Origin: Aphanomyces cochlioides
Taxonomy: Eukaryota > Oomycota > Saprolegniomycetes > Saprolegniales > Verrucalvaceae
Assembly (NCBI GenBank): GCA_019828595.1
Contig: JAHQRK010000038.1
Location: forward strand, 186,001-250,000
Reading direction: 5' to 3'
DNA length: 64,000 bases
This document shows, piece by piece, positions 11,459-23,742 of this stretch. Below the pieces are notes generated by a model. That model saw only the letters and a list, made by a program, of their open reading frames with translations, made no database searches and was not told where the DNA came from. The position numbers and the translations under genes are program-made. The first letter of the stretch is position 1, and every line of letters begins with the position of its first letter.

Positions 11459-13386
11459 TTAGGCGATCCATTTGCCGCCAATTCTGCTGGTATGAATGCA
11501 CGTTGTCATGGCGATCGTGGGCTGGAACGTCCTGCACTTGTGAGTACTCAGGATGGCGTAGCTCGTGTCGTGCTGGCTCGTGCACTCGGCGACGGCAAAG
11601 TGTGGATCGTCTTCTCGCTTGTCCAAGCAGTCGAGGAAGCTGAGGCGGATCTGCACTGGTGTCTTGTCGTTTGGAGTGTAGCACAGGACAAAGCAGTCGG
11701 CGGCGCGGCAGCTAAAGAGCGGCATCTTGCGGTACTGGGGACTGCGCTCGTACAATTTATGCAGCGAGCCGCCAAGTTGCTGCGACGGCTCGGGGACCAC
11801 GCGGCGGAAGAGCGTGAAGAAGACGCGGTTCTTAAAGTCATTGAACGACCGCTCGGTGTATCTCGTGCTTTGAATATACTGACCCATCCGGCTGATGCGA
11901 CGATACTGCTGCTGCTGCTGCGACTTGACGGTGAAACTTTCCCAATGGACCATGTCGTTCGTGGACGAACTGCTCTGTTTTCTGAAGTTGTTTGTTACTC
12001 GATCTCGACGACTGCGCTGCTGGAGGCCTCGTGCGTGGTGGTAAATCCGCTGGATCGTGATGGAATAAATGATCGGGAACGAGGCCATCAAGACAGAGCC
12101 CATGATCACGCCTACTTGCGTCGTTACCGGGGGGATTTCCACTGCGGTGGTTCTTTGGACGTACCGACACTGTCTTCAATGGCTTCGTCGCGCATTGCTG
12201 GGGGGAGAAAGAGCCCCCAGATCGCATGGAAGATGGCCATGAGTGGCGTAATCCCAATGAGACTCAACAACGGACCGCCATACAAGCAAGCAACGAAAGC
12301 GAGGATCCCTGGATCGAGGGGGGCAAACTTGGCCTCCCATTGCTGCCACTTGATCACATACGACAAGCAGCGCATGACGAGATAGCCGCTCCAGACCTAC
12401 AAAACTCTTAGATCGGGCTAGAGACCATTGCACGCACGAAGCGGGAGGTGTAGAACAAGCCGAGGAAGAACGAGAGCGAGTCTTTGAACTGGCACACGCG
12501 CAGCAGAGACCACGCAATGTACGATGGCGCGAGCATCGAGTCGATCACCATGACGAGGGATACGAGCGGATTGCTCAGGATCAACGTCGTGGGATCGCCC
12601 ACGATGACTTGGTACCGATTGTAGCGCTCGCCGACGCCAACAAGCCGGAGACCCGTGAGGAGGAGCCCAAAGTGGCGGCAGTAACTCTGCCACAAGACGT
12701 GGAGGACGTACGCCGTCAAGAGGCAACGAAACGTCATCTTGAGCCAGCTCCAGCTTGCATCTTCCCAAATAGACGACCCCATGTAGACCGTGTAGACGTC
12801 GCCGCCACTGTCGTCCGTCGCGTCGTGCGGTTCAAACCAAACGCAAAAGTCGGACGAGTGGACCCCAAAGTAAAAATTGCGCTGGCAGCGATACCAGTCT
12901 TTCGATCGTCGACCAACGGCGTCTTGGCTTAGAAAGGTTTCGACAAAGTGGCGCAATCCAGCGCCGTAGAGCATCGCGCCTGGAAACTTGACGAGGTATT
13001 GGAACGCGTCGGACGACGGAATCCCCGCGAGGGGGAACGATAGCTCATGGCGAACCGCAAAGGAAATCGTCGCGCTGTCAAACGTGCACACGTCGTCGAT
13101 CGTTTGGTTGTTGAAATGCGACTGCAAGAAGGCAAACGTGGCGTTGTTGAACTCGTCAAATGAGGTCGATTGCACGAACTGCTTGAGCGGCACGAGCCAT
13201 GGCAGCGGCTCCGTCAAGTAGGCAAACAACGGCTACAAGTTATGGTGAGTTGTCGTCCATCTTGACGAAAAAATGCACTACAGTCGTCGCGAGTTTGACC
13301 ACAAAGAGAGCCGAGTAACAGAGCGAGAGGCGGCTGAAACGAACGGATGGTTTGCGCGTGAACGACGCACGGTGCACCTTGGCCAT
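11459..13386 (-). CDS. Multi-pass membrane protein of the array family, copy A (intact)
   Basis: Exons on the minus strand are 13386-13282, 13232-12438, 12396-12165 and 12111-11459 (introns 49, 41 and 53 bp), giving 594 aa with no lesion. Hallmarks in order: an N-terminal MAKV...RFSRLSLCYSALFV segment with the first membrane span; TEPLPW; CQRNFYFG and CVWFEP; RYNRYQVIVGDPTTLIL; several membrane spans; LDPGIL...LYGGP; SFNDFKNRVFF; GGSLHKLYERSPQYR; FSCRAADCFVLCYT; and a C-terminal GGKWIA. A short Gln run from CAG repeats lies before the C-terminal domain. Compared with copy G it lacks the introns after FPG and before the C-terminal exon: exons 2+3 total 795 nt here and also 795 nt in G, so the former loss was precise. 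It stands apart from the rest, on the far side of a permease relic. Function unknown. Confidence 0.82.
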
Positions 13387-13723
13387 CGTTGTGCGCCAAG
13401 TCACCCTCGCCAGGCGTTTCAAGGACAAAAACAACCTCGAAAGGACAGAACGCTGCCTCAGAAGCAAGTCGACTCGTTGGAAGATTTGAACTCACGCTCG
13501 TTATTTTTCGACCATCCGTTCTATCGCGGTACGTCCAAACGTTCCTCCTCCTTTGAGGTTTGTACTCGCCATGGCTGCCGCAGGAGGCCGACCCGACTGC
13601 GTGACATCGTCTCGCATGGTCTAGAGTAATTCATGCATGAAACCGACACAGACTTGGGTTCCAGTCTCTCCGAGGTCATTCTTAACATCGACAAAAAGCA
13701 ATCCACCGAGTGACCGGCGTACT

Positions 13724-14016
13724 GATGGCGCTACTGCGAGCTGTTGGAAGCACTGTAGCTGTCCATATCGCTAGGCTTCAAGTCGGTGGCGCGTTGTTTT
13801 GATCCCCTCGACGGTTACAGCCGTTTCATCATCTTCCATCGATAGACTGGAGCTCAACAAGACCGAGTCTTTGAGGTTTCACTACGACATGGAGCAGCTC
13901 CTAGGTTATCGATGGCGCTATCGCGAGCTGTTAGAAGCATGCTAGCTCTCCAGAATAATCGCTCGGCTTCAAATGACGCGTCGTTTTGGTACCTTGGGCA
14001 GTTACAGCCGTTTCAT
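13724..14016. repeat. Imperfect duplication of a 106-bp segment
   Basis: 13724-13829 and 13911-14016 align along their full length: both open with GATGGCGCTA, share GCGAGCTGTT and GAAGCA, and end in GTTACAGCCGTTTCAT. On the plus strand both read as a weakly protein-like frame (WRYCELLEA / WRYRELLEA) followed by stops. They look like two decayed copies of one coding fragment that I cannot name. Confidence 0.55.
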
Positions 14017-14090
14017 GTTTTATTTCTGGCGGTTGAAGGTCTGCGGTGGATCGAGCAGCTTTGGCAACTTTAAAGTTGACAAGGAGCTCT

Positions 14091-14264
14091 GTCGGTTTTG
14101 GATCTACCGCCAAAACCCACGTCTTGAGCCAGCAAACTCGGAATTCCTGAATCCTGGGCTCACGTTCGACATATTTTGTCGGTTTTGGATCTACCGCCAA
14201 AACCCACGTCTTGAGCCAGCAAACTCGGAATTCCTGAATCCTGGGCTCACGTTCGACATATTTT
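14091..14264. repeat. Perfect 87-bp tandem duplication
   Basis: Units 14091-14177 and 14178-14264 are identical. Since 87 is a multiple of three, open frames pass through on both strands, but the predicted peptides simply repeat 29 residues and resemble no protein I know. The duplication lies just beyond the 3' end of the permease relic. Confidence 0.85.
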
Positions 14265-14290
14265 GACACGTTGCTGCTTGCGATAGCTGT

Positions 14291-15841
14291 CTAGACGAAA
14301 CGAAAGAACGACGCGACGTAGATTTTGCCAGACCGCGCTGTCGTCGACGATCGCTTCTTCGACGACATGGCGGTATTGACGTAGCGCAGGAAGCGCCGGA
14401 CAAACGGACGGCGCGACGTTGATGATCTCCGCTTGGCGTCGTTATTGTTTGCTACAGGAGAATTTTAGTTGCATGGCGACAATTGAAAACTACCAATGTG
14501 AACAAAGAGCAAGAATTTGCGCTCGTCTTCCGAGAAAGCTTGTCTTGACTTTGCGTACGATTGATAGTACACTGCCATGACGACGAGGATCGATCCAAAG
14601 TGCACAAAGCTCGATAAACTTGTGTTTTGGACAAAGAGGACCGACGTCGCGCAGCAGCTAAAGACCGCCATGGCGTACACCGCGCCAGGAATGCCAAATG
14701 GACTATGAAACGTCCGCGTCATGGCTCGAAAGCGCCGCTTGAGGACGATGTAGCCGATGCTTTGGGAAATGTACCCCATGCAGCTCGACAAGCTCACGAC
14801 GCCAAAGACAGCCGGCGTCGCTTGGGGAAAGTAAAACATCACGCAGCAAAAGGAAAACTTGATCAAACTCGTGCAGACGAGCGCTCGGATGGGCGAGTGG
14901 AGCTTGGCATGGCGCGAATGCAGGTCGAGGGGAAGAAGTCGTCTCGACTCGGACATGGACGCGACGATGTTGGACGCCGCCAAGAGGACGCCAGACATGC
15001 ACGCCAACGACGCCAGACTTGTCCAGATCATCGCATGGTCAATCGCCAAGTTGAAGAGCTTGCTGTCCAGCGAGTCGTCCATTCCCGTGGGGAGACCAAT
15101 GCTGACAATGTAGATCGAGCTCGCGGTCGCAAAGAGCGTCAGAATACTCGACACTTGGCCGTGCGCGCGGAATCGACGTTTTTGGATCGTGCACCTCGTT
15201 CGCGAGCGTGTTGAGCCCTTCCGTGCCAGTGAAAAGCCACATGCCAAACGGCATGACGGACAGCCACACGCTGAGTCCACCGTGGAATGCTCGGCCAGAA
15301 TTCAAGCCATAGTCGACGTACGACACGGCAAGGAAGATAAAAACGACGACTTGGAGGACAAAAACGACCGCAACGACAAGAACGAAGCGCCAAAAGAGCT
15401 TGCCACCGATCGCGAGGAGGAGGAACGATAAAAGCGTGACGACGAGCCAAATCAATGGCTGGAACGGCGCCAAGGCTGGCTTTTGACCTGCCATCGTCGC
15501 GGCGAACGAGACCGTCATGGCAGCAATAGAGTGTACTCGAGCACTTCGCAGCATCCGAGGATAAAGCCCGCTTGGAAGCCAAGAGCGCAGCGAGAGAGAC
15601 CGTAGACACCGCCAGCAAATGGAAGCATGCTCGACATTTCAGCCATCGAGAAGGCCAGCGAAATGTACCCCGACCCGACGACGGCAATCACAAGGCCATA
15701 GCCGGCAGTGCCAGCGCCCATACCAGCCCGCCAAGAGCCGAATTGCCCGCTGATGATCATGACAACACAGAGAACCCAGACGTGCTTGGCCGTGACTTTG
15801 TATTTCCGCGGAGCTTCAGTGCGCTGCTGCTGACCGTCCAT
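14291..15841 (-). pseudogene. APC-superfamily amino-acid permease, frameshifted
   Basis: The start at 15841 leads into a typical permease N-terminus with membrane spans (MIISGQFGSW, GYGLVIAVVGSGYISLAF, MLPFAGGVYGLSR). An extra AC dinucleotide near 15531-15534 shifts the frame (EVLEY then SIAAMTVSFAATMAG). A second shift near 15165-15175 follows the family's dicarboxylic-type stretch (GTEGLNTLANEVHDPKTSIPRA). The last exon appears after a 42-bp GT-AG intron (14452-14493) and ends with a Ser/Arg-rich tail at 14291. Intact members move amino acids or amines across the plasma membrane. Two independent shifts suggest a pseudogene; sequencing error is the alternative. About 10 membrane spans can still be traced. 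Confidence 0.78.
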
Positions 15842-16753
15842 GGCTTGTTTGTACGCCCAAATAAAAGCTCAAATTGCAGTTTCAACGTGTAGATTTTCGC
15901 TGATCGAGGGTTTCCTGTTTGAGCGTTTCATTCCTCAAAACCATTCTTCCGAATTAGTTCGCTCGAGTATGATGAAAAAGACGAAGCTCTCCAGCGTGTA
16001 GCTCATTGAAACTGCGGTTTGAATGCTTGGAATCTAACTGGAAGCGTCTGGGCCATGAACTGGCCGAAGCCCCCATCCCCCCCGAAAGAAAGCGAGCTTT
16101 CCAACGTCCTGCTCAGCCCCCCCTGCATGCTTGGCGTCCTTGAAGCGATTCCCAGCAATGCTGTACTGCTACGCATTTATGGTATTTATATGCGTCAATC
16201 AAGCAATCCAGTGGTTCTGTAAAAAAACACTAGAATAATCGCTGGAGTTCCCCCAAAGTCATTGGAGGGGTCGTTGAGGAGAGGCATGTAACCGTTGAGG
16301 TGAAACCGTCAGAGGGGATAAGTCAAGGGTTAATTCGATCGAGTCCCTCAGCATAAGCTTGGATTTGCATTGAGGCATGTTGGATGGCTGTGGAGGGAAC
16401 GACGCATGCTGCAAAAATCTCTTTGAATTTTCAGCGCCAAGCTGAAACTGCCCTGCAAGGAGATCTACTTAGTGTCATGCGATTTATATCGTTCCTGTTG
16501 TCAAGTATACTCTCATGCAAGCTAAGCTTGAATATTTCATTCTTGAGGAGCTAAGAAGGCGTGACCGTGTCGGGACATGCTTACATGCGTCTGGGGGGCG
16601 TAGGGGGACGATTTGGGGCTTGACTGGAAGGAGAGATCAACGCAGAAAGCTCCCATGCTGTGAACCATCCAACTAGGAGCTCTATCCCGTTCGACATTGT
16701 TGGCATCTTGTAGAGCATACTATGCTGTCATTAGGTTTGCTCGTCGCATCACC
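15842..16753. other. Spacer between permease relic and copy B
   Basis: I see no gene. Short C runs occur near 16073-16082 and 16122-16127. No element ends or hairpins stand out. Confidence 0.4.
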
Positions 16754-18636
16754 ATGCGTGCGATAGATAACTGCCTCAATGTCGTCAAAAATGCTAAAAT
16801 TAGATTTGCAAACTTGACAAAGGTCTACGATGCCTCCGCGGGGGCCACCGTACGCTTCAGTCGAATGCCCCTGGCCTACACTGGGCTCTTTGTCCTCAAG
16901 CTTGCAAGCACGGTGAGGCATCTATTCAACTCGTATGGTTGTGACTGCTACGCCTAGCCCTTATTTTACTTAGCCATTGCCTTGGTCCGTGCCAGAGAGA
17001 AATTTGACAACTTGGGACTCGTTTGACGCTTTCAACAACGCAACATTCTCGTATTTCACGAGTCTTTACAACAGCCACACCATGCTGGACGCTGCTAACG
17101 TGTGCCGCTTTGACAGCGCGACGATCACATATGTAGCTCGACATGTACACTTGAATTGCCCGTCGATTCTGTCCCCTCGACTTCTCGCACGACGTACTTG
17201 GTTCAAATTCCAGGTAAGAGTCCTTCGATTCGTGCAGAATGACTTGGTGAATCTGCGCTAGGAGCAATGTTCTTTAGCCCAGGATTGCTGCAATTTGTCT
17301 CGACATTCCTCAGCGCGAATGCCACGACAAGGCGCGCCAATCGATTATCGCAATGCCAACGCAATTATTACTTTGGCGTCGTCTCGTCCGACTCGTGCAT
17401 TTGGCTTGAGCCCTTGCCCGTCGAGAGCTCCAACAAGGATATGTACATGGCTTACTACGGAACCTACAGTACGTCTGGGAAGGCGCGTCGTGGAGCTGGT
17501 TCAAAGTCACGTTTCGCTGTCTGCTCACAATTTACATTTTGATTGTCCTGTGGCGGCTGTATTGCTCTCACTACCAATCTCTCCTCGTGGGCCTTCGTGA
17601 AATTGGCGTGGGCGATCAGTACAATCGGTATGAAGTCATCGTGGGCGATCCAACGTATTTGATCCTCAGCAATCCACTCGTCACGCTCGTCATGGTGGTG
17701 GATATCGTCCTTGGACCAGCGTATATAGCATGGTCGATTCTGCGCGTGTGTCAATATCAAGATCTCCTAGCATTATTCCTCGGCTGCTTCTACTCTTCCC
17801 GCTACGTACTCAAGGAAATGTCGTCTTTATGCCTCACGGTGCTGAATTTGTAGGTTTGGTGTGGCTATTTAGCCATGCGATTCTTGTCTTGTGCGGTGCA
17901 TTTGCGTGGCTGGGAGAGTAAATTCACGCCGATCGATCCTGGAGTCCTCGGACTTGGAGCGTTTCTCTACGGAGGTCCCGTGATGACTCTCTTTGGCTCC
18001 ACGTCCCTCATGGTCCTCTTCCACGCCACGTAGAGCTCTTTTGGTGCATGCCACGATCGTCGTCAAGATTGACTAGCTTGGGCTCGACGATCCGTCGCAA
18101 GCACAGCGATCGGATGTCTCAAACAATGCCGACAGCAGCAGTAGTTCTAAGAGCACTGCGACCACGACAACCAAGTTGGGTTGGAGAGATCAATCAAACG
18201 TATATTCACAGCCGACGATCGTTCAATGACGCCAAGAATCGACTCGTTGTTTGCCATCATGCGGCGCATTTCCCCCGAGCCCGTGCATCAAATTGGTGGT
18301 TCCCTGCATCATATGTACGATCGCTCCCCTCAGTATCGTCAAGTTCCCCTCTTCAGTTGCCGCGCTGCAGACTGCTTTGTCTTGTGTTATTTACCCGATG
18401 GCATTGCTCACTTGCAAATCCGGCTCAGTTTCCTAGACTGCTTGGACACCCGAGCAAGTGATCCACCGCTGACCATCCCGGTTTGTACGACTCAACACAA
18501 TGCGTGCCATGCGACTTGCAATGTTTTGAAATGCGCCACGTTTGAGCCAAAGTCGTCGTCAGCAATGTGCATCCACATGACTCGATATGGTGGCAAGTGG
18601 GTCGCATCATCTCTCCATCAAAGTCGTGCCTGCTAA
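16754..18636 (+). pseudogene. Array family copy B, multiply broken
   Basis: Exon 1 ends at 16912 (GLFVLKLAST). The usual ATG of the family is lost there (TTG in its place), so the nearest in-frame ATG is at 16754. Exon 2 lacks the LFAYLTE stretch, although an AG just before PLPWSVPERN would still splice in frame. Lesions: a one-base shift after the HVH codons near 17150, a shift near 17465 before VWEGASWSWF, a stop replacing Trp near 18031 followed by loss of exon 5, a shift near 18243 inside the FNDAKNR segment, and loss of the normal stop after GGKWVA. The conserved core VIVGDPTYLIL, IDPGVLGLGAFLYGGP and FSCRAADCFVLCYL are still clear. First + strand member of the array. Confidence 0.85.
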
Positions 18637-18955
18637 CCCCATTCAATGGAAGAATTAGATGTTAAATCGATTTGCGGCTATTCCTTCGGCAAGGGAAGCA
18701 GAAAGAGGGCCAAAGTGCCGCGACAGACTGACAAGATGACATTAAAAATCGAAATATACCAAGGTGACGACCAGACGTGTCCAAATATCATGGCGTGATA
18801 TCTCACTACAAGGCAGGACGGAAGCCAGGGGACGTTTTCAAAGCCCATGGGTGATTCGCATTCACACGCCATGAAATAACGAGAGGGCACTCGAAAAATA
18901 TGTCAGTTGCAGCCTAAGAATAGACTAGGGTAATACGTCACGAGCATCATTACTC

Positions 18956-20961
18956 ATGACCAAGATCCGCGATGCCTCCAAGGCGGTGTCGATCCGCTTT
19001 AGTCGATTCTCGCTTTGCTATACAGGTTTATTTGTCCTCAAGCTCGCGAGCACGGTACGTCTCTCAATCTATTTTGCCCTCACGACTCAATCATGTGGCT
19101 TCCTTGTAGCCCATGTTTGCCTACTTGACGGAACCTTGGCCATGGTCTGTCCCTCAACTGAGTCGCGTTCATTTCGACTCGTACGACGCTTTCAACAACG
19201 CGTCGTTTGCTTACTTGCAGAGTATTTACAACAACAAGACGATGGTTGGCGACGCAGTATGTCGTTTTGACAGTGCTACGAATAGTTATGTCCTTCGGAA
19301 GAGACTGAATTTGCCGTCGACATCGATTCCAACTGAGACTTCTCTGTCGTACTTGATTCTATTTCCAGGCATGTCGATGCAACCCACGTCAAATTTACGG
19401 ACGATCTTGACTAGGAGCGATGTTTTATAGCCCCATACTGCGTCGATTCGTCGACGGATTTCTAAACCAAGACATGAATGCTCGAAGAAGTTCGAAACCT
19501 TTGCTTCAATGCCAGACGGCTTATTACTTTGGTCTCCTCTCTGCCCATGCGTGCGTCTGGCTCGAGCCTTTGCCTCCAGAAACGACTCAGACGGATCTGT
19601 ACTTTGCGTATTTTGGCACAAATACACTGGAAGGGGTCGGTTCAAAATGACATTTCGGTGCCTGCTCACGATTTACATTTTGTTCGTCCTGTGGTGGCGA
19701 TATTGCCGTCATTACCGCGCGCTCTTTCTTGGCCTCCGTGGAGTTGGCATGGGCGAGCAATACACTCGCTATCAAGTCATCGTGGGCGATCCGACGTATT
19801 TGATTTTGAGTGGTCCGCTCGTCTCGTTTGTCATGATAATTGATATCTCGCTCGTGCCAGAGTACATTGCATGGTCTATCTTTCGAGTTTGCCAATTTCA
19901 AGACATCATGGCGTTCTTCCTTGGATGCTTTTACTCGTCCCGCTTTGTCAGGCTTCATCGCGACGATTCTCGACTCAAGTGTGAATTGTTGTAGGTTTGG
20001 TGCGGGTACTTGGCCATGTGGTGTTTGTCATATCTAGTTCATCGACGTCGATGGGAAACGAAATTTACCCCGATCGATCCTGGCATCCTTGGCATTGGAG
20101 CCTTTCTCTATGGAGGTCCTGCGATGACCCTCATGGGGAATACGTCCATCATGGCGCTCTTTCACTTCGTCTGGGGTATTTTACTCCCCGCCGAACAGCG
20201 TGACAGCGGAATTGAAAGCGCTGGAGGTATATCATTTATCCATTCGATATCTGAGGATCTCCCCAAGGCATGTTGAGTGCTGCTACGATTGTTGCATCGT
20301 TTCCAGTCGTGTACTCGATTTCACTTGGTCAAATGTCTCGCTTTACCCCCAGTACGTCTTTGAAATCCTTGTGAATTCATAGAGCGATTTTGTAGTACCC
20401 TCTGGGCATTTTCGAAGAGCTTCGACATCGTCGAGCTTCAGTAAGACTGCGTCGCGATGCAGATGGCGCATTCTTGGATCCCAGACGACTCCAACGACGT
20501 CCATCGTTGCGACTTTCCGTGCACGAGCACTGTCGAGCGTTGATAAAGCCAAGAGTTTTCGCAGCCATCGATCCTTCAACGATCTCAAGAATCGAATCTT
20601 CTTTGCAGTCATGCGACAGATACAACCCGAGCCATTGTATCGCCTCGGTGGGTCCCTCCATGAATTATTCGACCGCTCGTGTCTGTATCGAAAGCTTCCT
20701 CTCTTCAGTTGTCGCGCGGCGGATTGCTTTGTCATCTGCTACAACACGGACGACGTTGCAGAATTACAAGTGCGCCTCAGTCTTCTCGACTGTTTACAAG
20801 CCAAGTCAAACGATCGAGCTATGACAATTTCCATTTGTACAAGCCAACACAACGCAAGCTTTGCGACGTGCGACGGCAAGAAATGCCCAACGTTCGAGCC
20901 AAAGACTTCCTCGTCGATGTGCATTCATACGACTCGACATGGTGGAAAATGGATTGCCTAG
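18956..20961 (+). pseudogene. Array family copy C, one clear lesion
   Basis: All six exons can be placed: 18956-19054, 19110-19368, 19415-19946, 19995-20226, 20268-20351 and 20396-20961. Exon sizes and phases match the intact copy G apart from exon 3, which has a small deletion with frameshift near 19636 where the WSWF membrane-entry motif should be. Intron 2 appears to use a GC donor instead of GT (19369-19414). Apart from these, the frame is open to the final GGKWIA. The spacer before it (18637-18955) holds no gene. A single lesion makes this the youngest-looking broken copy, and a sequencing error cannot be excluded. Confidence 0.83.
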
Positions 20962-21384
20962 ACCAAGTTTTGCCTTCCCATGGGTCATTTCTTTCACCAC
21001 AAATACAATGCTGATGACAGTGTTATGGGCTATGCATTAAGACAGATTCATTTCATACCGAGCGTGCAAGCTTTGAGACAAGAGAACCTGCAAAACGTAG
21101 CGATTATCGCTGCCTGCACTACTCTTCTCGTTTGTCGGTGGCTCAAGTCTTTCTTGAATAATCTTGCAGTCTTTGGATGGAGACGACCACTTCTTCCGTG
21201 GCTTCTAGACCACGTTCTTCTTCGCAGCCAGTTGATTCCCCATCGTCTCTTTTGCCCTTCTCTTTGCTCTAGCAGCTAGATGAGATGGTTGGCTGGAAAT
21301 GGGAAGACAGTATGGACTGTTGTATCGTCCCCCTAAATATAGTTCGGACTTTAGCAGTTCATAGATCCATTGGCTTGACTTGCA
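20962..21384. other. Spacer between copies C and D
   Basis: No supportable gene. One plus-strand frame (20980-21279) is open but lacks recognisable features and probably arises by chance. Confidence 0.4.
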
Positions 21385-23349
21385 ATGGCCAGAGTCGTCG
21401 ACTCATCCCAAGCATCGGTTCATTACAGTCGGTTCTCTCTCTGCTACACGGGTCTCTTCGTTCTGAAGCTTGCAAGCACGGTATGACATATCCAGCCACA
21501 ACTTTGATTGTCCAAAATTGTAGCCATTGCTCGCGTATCTCTCTCCGGTCAATACCAGAGAGAAGTTTCGTCTTATGGGACTCTTTTGACGCATTCAACA
21601 ACGCGACAGCCAACTACTTTCAAGGGCTGTACAACAACGAGACAATGAGTCGCAGAGAAGTTTGTCGCCTCGACAGCTCAACGTTCACATACGTCGCCCG
21701 TCATGAGCTCGTTCTGCCCTTGGATACGATTTCCACTGCAGCAAGAAGTTCGTATTTCATCAAGTTTCCAGGTACAACATGCATCGCACGCTGGTGTACT
21801 CACGCTGATGGACCAGGAGCTGCTGGAGTGCGAGCTTTTGTGACGACTCTTCTCAGCCAAGGGGCATTAGAGAGACAACAGAACCTGCAATTTCACTGCC
21901 AACGCAACTATTACTTCGGCTCTGTCTGTTCGGATGCCTGCGTTTGGCTCGAACCACTGTCGCCCGAGAGTCCTCCTGGCGAAGTATACATGGTATACTT
22001 TGGAACGTTGGTTTGGGAGTCAAAGGCATGGAGCTGGTTCAAACTGTCCTTTCGATGCCTCTTCGTGCTTTTCATCCTGCGTGTCTTGTGGACGCGCTAC
22101 TGCTGTCACTATCAGCCTCTACTTCACAGACTGCATCATGTTGGAGTTGATGCGCGATACAGCCATTACAAAGTCATTGTGGGCGATCCAACCTATTTGA
22201 TTTTGAGCGATCCTAGCGTCTCGTTTTTGATGACTTTGGATTCCTTGCTCGCACCAGCATTCATGTTCTGGTCTCTACTTCGTGTCTGCCAATTCACAGA
22301 CCTCTCTGCGTTCTGTTTGGGCTGCTTCTATTCAACCCGCTTTGTCTGTTGTGGTTGGAAAACTGAACTAATAGATGGTGGACTGGCTATTTGTCCATGC
22401 GCTGCTTGTCATATCTTGTCAAGAAACGTCACTGGGAATCGAAATTTGCTCCACTTGATCCAGGGCTGCTTGGGGTTGGAGCTGTATTGTATATGGGGGG
22501 CCCATTGCGAGCTTGATTGGAAATACATCCCTCATGGCCATCTTTCACATCACTTGGCATGTATTTCTACCAGCAGCGCTTGAATGTCAAGGGATTGAAA
22601 TTGCCACAGGTGACGTCATCTTCTCTATCTGTCTCACAACTTTAAAGGCATGCTCGTTGGAGTAGGGTTGATGGGATCACTTCCAATACTTCTATCGCTT
22701 TTACTACGACAAATGACCCCGCTTCACCCCCGTACGATGTTGCCCCATCCATATATTTCATAATCGCGTGCTAGGTATCCGCAGATGTCTCCAGCGAGTG
22801 GCCCGTCAATTGACGATTGTCAGAGATCACATTGGTGATAATTTCATAAAGCATTGCGGACGATCTGTTGTCACAGCAATAGTTCCAGCACCGCGTCTCC
22901 ATTCAGAATCCCCAACGAGTACAAACGAAGGTCTTCGACACGACAATTATGGCTTGCGATCATTCAATGACATGAAGAACCGTTTATTCTTTGCAATTAT
23001 GCGGTGTCAATCGCCAGAACCTGTGCATCGTGTTGGCGGATCGCTCCATAAACTATACGATGAAGCACCGCAGTACCGCATGATCCCTCTCTTCAGTTGT
23101 CGAGCTGCCGATTGTTTCGTCGTGTGCTATACTCCCGATCACAAAGCACATTTGCAAGTACGTCTGAGCTTTCGAGATTGTTTGGATCCAAGGGCTTGTG
23201 ATCCAAACTTTGAGATCCCGACTTGTTCGAGCCAACACAATGCAAGCTACGCCATCTGCCATGGCCAGCCTTGCAAAACGTTCAAGCCGGCGCTCAAAAC
23301 GTCGTTGTGCATCCATTCTCCTCCTTGCGGTACAAAGTGGGTGGCGTAG
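21385..23349 (+). pseudogene. Array family copy D, frameshifted
   Basis: Starts MARVVDSS with exon 1 at 21385-21480 and intron 21481-21523. Exon 2 (21524-21771) is 11 nt shorter than in G, so the TEPLPW region is lost with a frameshift near 21548. Exon 3 (21817-22343) lacks three codons in frame (MFYG shortened). Exon 4 has a doubtful acceptor at 22374 and a further shift at a G run near 22490-22500, where LYGGP should be. Exons 5 and 6 are open to the final CGTKWVA at 23349. A long open frame across 21285-22583 runs through intron 2 by chance and should not be taken as the gene model. Confidence 0.82.
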
Positions 23350-23742
23350 TGCCTTCGTGGCCATTCTCCAAGCCACGTGGAAGCAACATCATGAAACTAA
23401 CAATTGGAAGCTATCCTTCGTCTCAAAAAACTTGCACCTTCACGTCACTACCAATCCTAAACTAAATCCACCTGTACATCAATACGAAGGATGAGCCCAT
23501 CCCTTGGCATGCCACAAAGATTGCAGCGTCAACAAATGGAGTTGATCTTACTCCATTGTGCTTTCAATGTGAGACCTCGTTCGTCATGGTCGCAATTGTG
23601 AAAAGTTGTGAAATTTTTGACGGCGTTGACTGCATTGACTGGTTTTCCTGTTGGGTCTAACGCCAAGCAGTCATCACATTCGAGTACTAATCGAGCTCTC
23701 ATGGTCGATATCAAGTCCACCATATCTTCGGTTTCTTCGAAC

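Noticed and set aside
11420..12385. 321-codon frame on the + strand
   Set aside because: Antisense to exons 4-6 of array copy A, which carries the family motifs on the minus strand.
13931..14269. 112-codon minus-strand protein containing a 29-residue repeat
   Set aside because: The frame exists only because an 87-bp unit is duplicated; no protein features.
14627..15214. 195-codon + strand frame
   Set aside because: Antisense shadow of the permease relic.
21285..22583. 432-codon frame in copy D as a single-exon gene
   Set aside because: It runs through an intron by chance and starts upstream of the true exon 1; family comparison shows the real exon borders.
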